Part shown: positions 57,167 to 64,000 of the stretch, piece by piece
How the letters are laid out: every line of letters starts with the position of its first letter
Position numbering within the stretch: the first letter of the stretch is position 1
From: an uncultured Megasphaera sp.
Lineage (GTDB): Bacteria > Bacillota > Negativicutes > Veillonellales > Megasphaeraceae
DNA length: 64,000 nucleotides
Assembly: GCF_900539295.1 (NCBI RefSeq)
Contig: NZ_UQBH01000007.1
Span: forward strand, 1-64,000
Reading direction: 5' to 3'
Translations under genes and position numbers: made by a program
Notes under the pieces: model-generated
What the model was told of the DNA's origin: nothing
Database searches by the model: none
What the model saw: the letters and a program-made list of their open reading frames with translations, nothing else

Positions 57167-60100
57167 GAGAATCCTCCTTTCGGAGGGCAGAAAAGGCCGT
57201 CAGCAAGGTCTGGATAAAATCGAGGATATCCGAGATTCCTGCCAGGGACACGCGGACCATGACCGGAATGCCGGGGACGAGGCGGAAGCGGCTGCGCAGG
57301 GATTTTTCGAGTTTCGTCAAATCAGGTATATCCGAAACGCGGCGCCATTTGATTTCGAGAACTTCCTTCTTCTGAGCGATGAGGACCATCCCCTGAGACT
57401 TGGCTTCGAGACGGGTCGCCGTCACTTGCAGGAGTTTTTCAACATACGGGCTGGGACGGCCGTAGCGGTCTTCCAGTTCGCGACGCAGCTCGTCGAGCTC
57501 TTCTTTCGACGAGACGACGGCCAGGCGCTGGTACATGTCGATTTTCTGGCCGCCGTTTTGGATATATTCGTTGTCGATAAAGGCGTCGACGTGGATTTCC
57601 ATGACCGTTTCCGGCGGCGGCGGTTCCACCTCTTTGCCGGACTGGGCCTTAGCAATGGCCTCTTCCAGCATGTGGCAGTACATGGCAAAGCCGACGCTGG
57701 CAATGTTGCCGTGCTGCTCCCTGCCGAGGAGGTTGCCGGCACCGCGGATTTCCAGATCGCGCATGGCAATCTTAAAGCCTGAGCCGAGTTCGGTAAATTC
57801 CTTGATGGCCTGAAGGCGCTTTTCGGCGACTTCGGACAAGATCTTATCGCGGCGGTACAGGAAATACGCATAGGCCATGCGGTGGCTTCGGCCGACGCGG
57901 CCCCGCATCTGATAGAGCTGGGACAGGCCGAAGTGATCGGCGTCGTAAATGATAATCGTATTAGCATTGGCTACGTCGAGGCCGTTTTCGACCAGACTCG
58001 AACAGAGGAGGACGTCATACTTTCCTTCATAAAAGTCGAACATCATCGACTCGAGGAGGCTCCCGGCCATCTGGCCGTGGGCGATGCCGATGGTCACGTC
58101 AGGCAAAAGGGCCTGCAGTTCGTCTTTCATGCGCTCGATGGACGCCACGCGGTTATAGACGAAGAAGACTTGACCGCCCCGCCGCTTTTCGCGCATAACG
58201 GCGTCGCTGACGATGCGGGCGTCGTATTCGGCAACGTAGGTCTGGACCGGGAAACGGTCCGTCGGCGGCGATTCGATGACCGACATTTCCCGCAGGTTGA
58301 CCAGGGACATGTGAAGGGTCCGGGGAATCGGCGTGGCACTGAGGGACAAGACGTCGATGTTGGCCGCCCAGGCCTTCCATTTTTCTTTTTGAGCAACGCC
58401 GAAGCGCTGTTCTTCGTCGACGACGAGGAGTCCCAGGGACTTGAACTTAACGTTTTTATTGAGCAGGCTGTGGGTCCCGATGAGGACGTCGATGTCGCCG
58501 GTCAAGGTCCGAGCCAGGATGGATTTCTTTTCTTTATACGAGCGGAAGCGGTTGAGGACTTCGACGTGGACACCGAAGGGACCGAACCGTTCCATGAAGG
58601 TCTGGAAGTGCTGCTGAGACAAGACCGTCGTCGGCACTAAGACGGCGACCTGCTTGCCGGCCGTAACAGCCTTAAAAATGGCCCGCATGGCCACTTCTGT
58701 CTTACCGAAGCCGACGTCGCCGCAGACTAAGCGGTCCATGGGCGTCGGTTTTTCCATGCTGCCCTTGATTTCATTGACGGCCTTTAATTGATCTTCCGTT
58801 TCTTCATAGGGAAAGGCTTCTTCAAATTCTTTCTGGAAAGGCGTATCCGGCGGGAAGGCATAACCCGGGACGACTTCCCGTTTCGCATAGAGGGCGACGA
58901 GTTTTTCGGCCAAATCGGTAATCGACTTCTGGGCCTTAGAGCGTATCTTCTGCCAGTCCGAGCCGCCCATCTTCTGCAGTTTCGGCGTATCGCCTTCGTT
59001 GCCGATATAGCGTTGAAGCAGGGATAACTGGTCCGTCGGCACGTAGAGGATGTCTTTCCCGGCATAGTGAATTTCCAGGTAATCTTTGTGGACGCCGTCC
59101 ATTTCAATGGTCTTGATGCCCATGTAGCGGCCGATGCCGTGGACTTCATGGACGACGTAGTCGCCGGATTTCAGGCTGGTAAAGACGCTGATTTCCTGCC
59201 CCTTGGCAACGCGATGGCGCAGGCGCCGTTTCTGAGTGCCGAAGACGTCTCGTTCGGCGACGGCGACGACCTTGGCATAAGGCAGTTCAAAGCCGTCGTG
59301 GATTTCCCCTTCGACGATATACATGCCGCCGGCGGCGCTTTTTTCGTCGTCATAGTCTTGTATCGAAAGGTCGTGCTGCTTCATCCAGGCTTTGAGGGAA
59401 GCAATTCGTTCCTTGCTGTTGATGACGAAGACGATAGTATTGCCCAAGCTGCGCCAGTGGCCCACTTCTTCTTCGAGGAGGTTGAACTGCTTTTGGAAGC
59501 TGGCCATCATCTTGGCGGCAAAGCTGAAGGACTCGTCGATGAGCATATCCGGCACGGATTGAGCCATGAGGGACAAGACGATCTGCGGGACGTTCCGTTC
59601 CGGCGAGACCATGTTTTTCCACGACGCCAGAACGCCTTTGTAATCGTCCGATTCTTTGAGGATCTTTTTAAGGCCTTCGCGAATCCGGTTCGGTTCATCC
59701 CAAATGATTGTCCCGTCTTCGACGTAATCGAGGAGGGTGTAGGATTCATCATCAGCCGTCGTCAACGACACCGGCAGGATTCGAGCCCGTTCGGCATCGT
59801 TCAGGGATTTTTGGCTGTCCACGTCGAAGGCGCGGATGCTTTCCAGTTCGTCGCCAAAAAAAGCCAGCCGCAGAGGCTGCGGTTCATTGACGGCGAAGAC
59901 GTCGACGATGTCGCCGCGAACGGAAAAATGGCCGCGGCGTTCGACCATGTCGACCCGTTCATAGCCGGCGTCAACGAGGTGCTGCAGTAAGTCATCGCGG
60001 TCGTATTCTCCTTGGATTTCGACGTCAATGGCCGCATCGTCGATGCGCTGCGGAGCCATGACGTACTGTGCCGCTTCTTCCGGCGCAGCCAAGACGAGAA

Positions 60101-60443
60101 CCGGATCACCCTGGCGCAGACGGCCCAGGGCTTCCATCTGACGAGCCATCCGATCGAGGCTCTTGGCCGTCGTCGTAAAGACGGCCTTGTCGACGACGGG
60201 AAAGTCGAGGATCTTTACGCCGGGCACCAAAAAGGCCAGGTCCGCCTGCCAAGCCGCGGCTTGTTCCCGCGACGGGACGACGAGGACGACCTGACGAGCC
60301 CCTTCATGCAGCACTTTAGCGACCAGAGCGCTCTTAACAGAGCCGCTGAGGCCGTAGATGCTGTGACAGCCGGGCTTTGAAAAGGCAGCGCCGGCGGAGC
60401 GGATATTTTCATCTTGATTCATCCATTGAAAGAATTGCTTCAT
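57159..60443 (-). CDS. mfd: Transcription-repair coupling factor Mfd
   Basis: This 1094-residue translocase removes stalled RNA polymerase and recruits UvrA. The UvrB-like N-terminal half, RNA polymerase interaction region (SLKSGDYVVHEVHGIGRYMGIKTI) and the superfamily 2 helicase motifs are present: GDVGFGKTEVAMRA, VLVPTTVLSQQH, GTHSLLNKNVKF, VVDEEQRFGVAQKE, LSATPIPRTLHMS and QMRGRVGRS. The end has the TRCF domain. Starts after GAGGT. No UvrABC gene is in the window. Confidence 0.97.
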   Translation of the reverse strand: MKQFFQWMNQDENIRSAGAAFSKPGCHSIYGLSGSVKSALVAKVLHEGARQVVLVVPSREQAAAWQADLAFLVPGVKILDFPVVDKAVFTTTAKSLDRMARQMEALGRLRQGDPVLVLAAPEEAAQYVMAPQRIDDAAIDVEIQGEYDRDDLLQHLVDAGYERVDMVERRGHFSVRGDIVDVFAVNEPQPLRLAFFGDELESIRAFDVDSQKSLNDAERARILPVSLTTADDESYTLLDYVEDGTIIWDEPNRIREGLKKILKESDDYKGVLASWKNMVSPERNVPQIVLSLMAQSVPDMLIDESFSFAAKMMASFQKQFNLLEEEVGHWRSLGNTIVFVINSKERIASLKAWMKQHDLSIQDYDDEKSAAGGMYIVEGEIHDGFELPYAKVVAVAERDVFGTQKRRLRHRVAKGQEISVFTSLKSGDYVVHEVHGIGRYMGIKTIEMDGVHKDYLEIHYAGKDILYVPTDQLSLLQRYIGNEGDTPKLQKMGGSDWQKIRSKAQKSITDLAEKLVALYAKREVVPGYAFPPDTPFQKEFEEAFPYEETEDQLKAVNEIKGSMEKPTPMDRLVCGDVGFGKTEVAMRAIFKAVTAGKQVAVLVPTTVLSQQHFQTFMERFGPFGVHVEVLNRFRSYKEKKSILARTLTGDIDVLIGTHSLLNKNVKFKSLGLLVVDEEQRFGVAQKEKWKAWAANIDVLSLSATPIPRTLHMSLVNLREMSVIESPPTDRFPVQTYVAEYDARIVSDAVMREKRRGGQVFFVYNRVASIERMKDELQALLPDVTIGIAHGQMAGSLLESMMFDFYEGKYDVLLCSSLVENGLDVANANTIIIYDADHFGLSQLYQMRGRVGRSHRMAYAYFLYRRDKILSEVAEKRLQAIKEFTELGSGFKIAMRDLEIRGAGNLLGREQHGNIASVGFAMYCHMLEEAIAKAQSGKEVEPPPPETVMEIHVDAFIDNEYIQNGGQKIDMYQRLAVVSSKEELDELRRELEDRYGRPSPYVEKLLQVTATRLEAKSQGMVLIAQKKEVLEIKWRRVSDIPDLTKLEKSLRSRFRLVPGIPVMVRVSLAGISDILDFIQTLLTAFSALRKEDSRD

Positions 60444-60555
60444 GCTTTTTTTACCTCATGACAAAGGGGGCTTTAGTTGCCCAAAGCCCTCAATAGTTAT
60501 CATCTACTTGCGTGTTTTTTATTATATCATAGTTCATTCGTCCCGACTAGGCACA

Positions 60556-61512
60556 TTATTGTCCCGCCGTTCCCTGCATGATGAAGGCTTCCCGTTCCTT
60601 ACGACTCATCTTGAGAAGGCTCTTTCCTTTCAGGGTGTCTTCGTAAGACGGAGCGGCTTCACCCATGGTTTCCATCCGCTTTTCGACATCGCGGCGGATC
60701 TGAGGCAGCATGTCGTAGAGGTGCTGGCCCGGGCAGTCCGTGCTGTTGACGTCGCGGTGGCCGACGATGGTCGAAGGTCCCGGCGTAATGTCATAGGTTT
60801 TGCACAGCCAGGCGACGAGGCCTTCCAGAGCATGAATCTGAGCCGGCGTGGGGATTTCTTTATCAAAGTTCCCCGTGACGTTGATGCCGACCGTATGGTA
60901 ATTCTGCCCTTCAGCGTGGGCTCCGACCGTCGCTAAAGGACGGCCCCGTTCGATAGTCCCGTCTTTGCGGATGACGTAATGGTAGCCGATGCCGGCCCAG
61001 CCGTTAGCTAAGTGGGCCCGGTGAATCGCCGCTGCCGACGTGTCGCCGTCAGGGATGCCAACGTGATGGATGACGATCATATCCGTCTTAGGGCGCAGCA
61101 ATAAGGGTTCATTGAAGCGGAAATTCGTTTCCCGAATGGCCATGGGTTCGGCCGGCGCTGCATCTGTTGCCGGATGATAAGTCTGCAGGACGCCGCGGGC
61201 ACCGGCAGGCTTCGCATCCCGCGGGACGCTGCTCACAGCGACGGGCTGAGGCCCTTCTGAAGCAGTCCTCGAGGTATCGGCGTCTCTTCCCTTTTCGGCC
61301 GACGCCTTTTTATCAGCCCCCTTTTTCTTTTCACTCGTCTTACCTTTTTCAGCGGCCTTCTTCGCCGCTGCAGACTGACCGGAGTCGGACACGGTTCCGA
61401 TGGTATAGGCCGCTTCCGTATCCGACGGCGAGGCTCCCAGTGAAAGGCTTGAAAAACCAAAAGCCAGCCACAGCGCAACGGCCAGGGCTGACAGGGTCTT
61501 GCTCGTTTTCAT
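60556..61512 (-). CDS. Secreted PGRP-type N-acetylmuramoyl-L-alanine amidase
   Basis: This 318-residue protein starts at MKTSKTLSAL. A signal peptide (about 1-28) is followed by a lysine- and glutamate-rich linker. The amidase_2/PGRP domain begins near 135 (MIVIHHVGIPDG), with zinc ligands in IHHVG, HTVGINVTGNFD and the Cys of DCPGQHLYDMLP, and GYHYVIRKDGTIERGRPL. It should cleave peptide stems from periplasmic murein. It abuts the PHP gene, so the two are cotranscribed. Confidence 0.9.
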   Translation of the reverse strand: MKTSKTLSALAVALWLAFGFSSLSLGASPSDTEAAYTIGTVSDSGQSAAAKKAAEKGKTSEKKKGADKKASAEKGRDADTSRTASEGPQPVAVSSVPRDAKPAGARGVLQTYHPATDAAPAEPMAIRETNFRFNEPLLLRPKTDMIVIHHVGIPDGDTSAAAIHRAHLANGWAGIGYHYVIRKDGTIERGRPLATVGAHAEGQNYHTVGINVTGNFDKEIPTPAQIHALEGLVAWLCKTYDITPGPSTIVGHRDVNSTDCPGQHLYDMLPQIRRDVEKRMETMGEAAPSYEDTLKGKSLLKMSRKEREAFIMQGTAGQ

Positions 61513-61514
61513 AT

Positions 61515-62420
61515 TTAGTACACTTCCCCATGATGATGTTGAATCTGTGAGGTCAAGTTTTCCCACAACGCCTGCGGTTCCGGATGACCGTAGGTGCCCA
61601 GAGCAATATGAGGCTTGGCCCGGCCGTGATAGTCGCTGCCGATAGTCGCCATCAGGCCGTGTTCATCGGCAATCCGGCGATAAAAAGCACTCGTAGCTTC
61701 ATCGTGATAGCTGCAGTAAGCTTCAATGCCGTCGAGGCCGAGGGCGATGAGGGTTTCCGTCAAAGGCCGGTTCTGCTTCATATTGGCACCGGGATGGGCC
61801 AATACGGCGACGCCGCCTTGGTCGTGAACAATCTGAACGGCTTTCGAAAAATCCATGAAGGTCATGGGTATAAAGGCCGGTCCCCCCTGGCCGCAGATAT
61901 CCCAGCCGAAGTTGACATACGGCGCATCGCTGCGGCTGCCTCCCGGCCGGTATGGCGTAAGAGCCGCACAGTCTGCATTGCGCGGATCGGCAAGGGCAAC
62001 GCGGGCAATGTGCACCGAGGCAATGACTCCGCCGGTACAGAGCTTCCAAATGGCGTCGCGGTCAAGGACGATGCCCAGTGCTTCGACGGCGTCCAATATC
62101 TTATCGGACACGTCTTTTCGCTGGCCGTAGACATCCTTTTCAATATCCTCAAATACGGCGGCATCGGGATGGATGCCATAGCCTAAGAGGTGAAAGTTCT
62201 TTCCTTCATGCTGGCAGCTGATTTCAATGCCAGGTATAAGCCGCAGTCCCAGACGAGCTGCTTCTTCCCGCGCTTCGGGAATGGCCCGGGTGGAATCGTG
62301 GTCAGTGACGGCGACGGCCTGTACCTTGGCGTCAGCGCACTGGCGCATCAAGTCGGTCGGTTCAAATTGACCGTCCATGCTGTATTTTGTATGCATGTGC
62401 AAATCAAGCCATGTTTCCAT
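61515..62420 (-). CDS. PHP-domain phosphoesterase
   Basis: This 301-residue protein has the PHP metal motifs: LDLHMHTKYSMDG, VAVTDHDST, GIEISC, AVLAHPGAN and IGSDYHG. Relatives include the RNase AM/3',5'-nucleoside bisphosphate phosphatase group, but the substrate here is not certain. Start follows GAGGGAG. It lies upstream of the amidase gene and downstream of cbiC by 89 bases, with its own leftward TATAAT (62457-62462). Confidence 0.9.
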   Translation of the reverse strand: METWLDLHMHTKYSMDGQFEPTDLMRQCADAKVQAVAVTDHDSTRAIPEAREEAARLGLRLIPGIEISCQHEGKNFHLLGYGIHPDAAVFEDIEKDVYGQRKDVSDKILDAVEALGIVLDRDAIWKLCTGGVIASVHIARVALADPRNADCAALTPYRPGGSRSDAPYVNFGWDICGQGGPAFIPMTFMDFSKAVQIVHDQGGVAVLAHPGANMKQNRPLTETLIALGLDGIEAYCSYHDEATSAFYRRIADEHGLMATIGSDYHGRAKPHIALGTYGHPEPQALWENLTSQIQHHHGEVY

Positions 62421-62509
62421 ACTCTACACTCCCTCTCTCATTAAGATACCGCCCTTATTATACTACGCATCCCGGCACCTTGCCAGTAAGAAGTAAGTAA
62501 GATATGGCT

Positions 62510-63139
62510 TTATCCGCGAGTCAGCTTATAGATGAGGGCGTTGCAGATAGCAGCGGCAATGGTGCTGCCCCCTTTGCGGCCCTTGGCGACGATATAGGGA
62601 ACGCCGGCTTCCATGATGACGTCTTTAGCGTATTCGACGTTGACGAAGCCGACGGGAACGCCGATGACCAGGGCCGGCGAAATACGCCCCCCATCGATGA
62701 GTTCTTTCAGGCGTAAAAGGGCTGTCGGCGCATTGCCGACGGCGATAATCAGCGGACCTTTGAGCTCTGCAGCCTTATCCATCGAGGCCTGAGCCCGCGT
62801 CGTACCGTGCTTAGCAGCAGCGGCAGCCACATCGGCATCGGCCATGAAGCAGACTTTCCGGCAGCCTAATTTCGTAAGGCCGGGCTGACTGATGCCCATG
62901 CAGGCCATATTGGTATCGGTCACGATGGTACATCCCGACTGCAAGGCTTCCAAGGCCTTACAGACGGCACCTTCACTAAATCGCAGGTTGCGGACGTAGT
63001 CGAAATCGGCACTGGTGTGGACGACGCGCTTGATAATATCCTTTTCATCGGGCGGCAGCCGGATAGGCCCTAATTCGGACTCAATGATTTCCATACTGCG
63101 GCGTTCGATGTCGGCCGGTAAAATATGTTCGATTTTCAT
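62510..63139 (-). CDS. cbiC: Cobalt-precorrin-8 methylmutase (CbiC)
   Basis: This 209-residue enzyme moves the C11 methyl to C12 to give cobyrinate. It starts at MKIEHILPADIERRSMEIIE, with AAAGG upstream. Seen: RVVHTSADFDYVRNLRFSEGA (the catalytic His), SGCTIVTDTNMACMGIS, TTRAQASMDKAAEL, VGNAPTALLRLKELI and LVIGVPVGFVNVEYAKD. It follows cobB by 5 bases. Confidence 0.95.
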   Translation of the reverse strand: MKIEHILPADIERRSMEIIESELGPIRLPPDEKDIIKRVVHTSADFDYVRNLRFSEGAVCKALEALQSGCTIVTDTNMACMGISQPGLTKLGCRKVCFMADADVAAAAAKHGTTRAQASMDKAAELKGPLIIAVGNAPTALLRLKELIDGGRISPALVIGVPVGFVNVEYAKDVIMEAGVPYIVAKGRKGGSTIAAAICNALIYKLTRG

Positions 63140-63144
63140 ACATA

Positions 63145-64000
63145 TCAATCCTTTCTGGAAAGGGCCCTGTTTCGGCAGGCATTGGTGAAGTTAGCCGCCC
63201 AGTCCTCATTCCCGAGAAAATGGAGGTGGAGATAACTGGCCGCCAGGGTCTCCGTGGCAATGCCTGCCGGCCAACGGCGTTTACTGCCTGCTTTATGAGC
63301 CGTAAAGGCATCCCCTTCAAAGGTACTCTTTGAATAATGAAATTCATGGGCCGGTATGGTACTTCCGGCCTTACAGAGGAGGTTATCCTTTTCTGCCTCC
63401 AAGGTGACATAGCCGAAGTGCTGGAGGGACGTCGTCAGGAAGGTTTCACCGGACACGGTGCCGACCCAGGCGTATCGCGTCCCGTCGTTCCCCCGAAAAT
63501 ACTGGTGGAGGTACATGAAGCCGCCGCACTCGGCAAAGCAGGGCAGGCCGTCGGCCAGGGCTTGTCCGATGCTGCGGCGCATGGCGTCATTGGCTTCGAG
63601 TTCCTTGGCGTAGAGTTCAGGATAACCGCCGCCTAAATAGAGGCCGTCACAGAGCGGCAGAACGTCATCATGAAGGGGGCTGAAACAGATCAGCTCGGCT
63701 CCGCATCGGCGCAGGACGTCGAGACTGTCTTCATAATAAAAGCAAAAGGCCTCATCATAGGCAACGGCAATGCGGGTTTTCTCCCCGGCTGTCTCTTTCT
63801 CGTCAAGGCTCCCCTTTTCTGAAAGGGGCGGTGCCGCCTTTGCCAATTCCAAGAGACCGTCTAAATCTATATTTTCTTCTGCCGCCTCGGAAAGGCGGGC
63901 CATAATGTCTTCCAATTCCTTTATTTCTCCGGCCGTTACCAAGCCCAGATGGCGGCTGGAAAAGGCACAGTCCGGAAGGTCTGGAAAGGAACCTAAGGCC
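63145..64000 (-). CDS. cobB: Cobyrinate a,c-diamide synthase, partial (5' end outside the window)
   Basis: About 284 C-terminal residues of CbiA/CobB are present; the frame is open to the right edge, with the typical RHLGLVTAGEI passage. The glutaminase part has its nucleophile in CFAECGGFMYLHQYF and the His in SYLHLHFLGNE. It amidates cobyrinate a and c carboxylates. The family alternates with hydrogenobyrinate synthase CobB; the pairing with cbiC suggests the anaerobic cobalt-early route. Confidence 0.9.
   Translation of the reverse strand, partial: ALGSFPDLPDCAFSSRHLGLVTAGEIKELEDIMARLSEAAEENIDLDGLLELAKAAPPLSEKGSLDEKETAGEKTRIAVAYDEAFCFYYEDSLDVLRRCGAELICFSPLHDDVLPLCDGLYLGGGYPELYAKELEANDAMRRSIGQALADGLPCFAECGGFMYLHQYFRGNDGTRYAWVGTVSGETFLTTSLQHFGYVTLEAEKDNLLCKAGSTIPAHEFHYSKSTFEGDAFTAHKAGSKRRWPAGIATETLAASYLHLHFLGNEDWAANFTNACRNRALSRKD

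Overview
The window looks like chromosomal DNA from a diderm Firmicute of the class Negativicutes (Veillonellaceae/Megasphaera-like; this is inference). Outer-membrane traits (a trimeric autotransporter with a YadA-type anchor and an S-layer-homology domain, and an RND pump with a lipoprotein adaptor) sit beside Firmicute traits: a Gram-positive-type LexA box, a SAM-I riboswitch, a SpoVB-like flippase next to mfd, AAGGAGG ribosome sites and some GTG/TTG starts. GC is moderate to high in housekeeping genes and visibly lower in two patches, the head of the autotransporter and 13.85-14.1 kb. No rRNA, tRNA or CRISPR array was seen.

Region by region. 1-8.6 kb is a leftward accessory island: a DUF1566 (Lcl-type) coiled-coil protein, an LRAT-like coiled-coil protein, two paralogous CARF-HEPN proteins and a small unknown protein, with a repeated promoter/hairpin element behind each CARF gene. 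It resembles a defence island without cas genes and is the best candidate for an undescribed system. 8.8-13.8 kb holds a large trimeric autotransporter adhesin and a DUF2939-like membrane protein. 14.2-16.4 kb holds small orphan proteins, including a LemA/zinc-ribbon fusion. 16.4-19.8 kb is a purine salvage pair (NCS2 permease, adenine deaminase) behind a promoter with a palindromic spacer and a terminator-bearing leader. 19.9-26.6 kb holds an orphan PTS IIA, a permease remnant, PhoH, a LOG-DUF1653 fusion, a candidate structured RNA, a tyrosine recombinase, a divergent SOS pair (LysM protein/LexA), a Crp-type regulator and a flavin reductase.

26.8-41.9 kb is the sulfur region. A SAM-I riboswitch with terminator precedes cysK-sbp-cysTWA-aprAB-cysDN, all leftward and tightly packed. 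Next comes asrABC plus an FNT channel, probably a hydrosulfide channel. Together these import sulfate, activate it to APS, reduce APS with an AprBA-type enzyme instead of CysH, reduce sulfite to sulfide, and fix or release the sulfide. A second, decaying copy of the asrC 3' part plus the FNT gene lies immediately downstream.

42.1-48.6 kb holds a GNAT enzyme, a small membrane protein and an operon hslO-mtnP-mtnA-ahcY-mtaD for methylthioadenosine and S-adenosylhomocysteine salvage. 48.8-50.7 kb holds a DUF6173-like protein, a cysteine-peptidase-like protein and a flavodoxin-like lipoprotein. 50.9-55.5 kb is a marR-adaptor-RND efflux operon. 55.6-60.4 kb is mfd plus a SpoVB-type flippase. 60.5-64 kb holds an N-acetylmuramoyl-L-alanine amidase, a PHP phosphoesterase and the cobalamin genes cbiC and cobB (cobB runs off the right edge).
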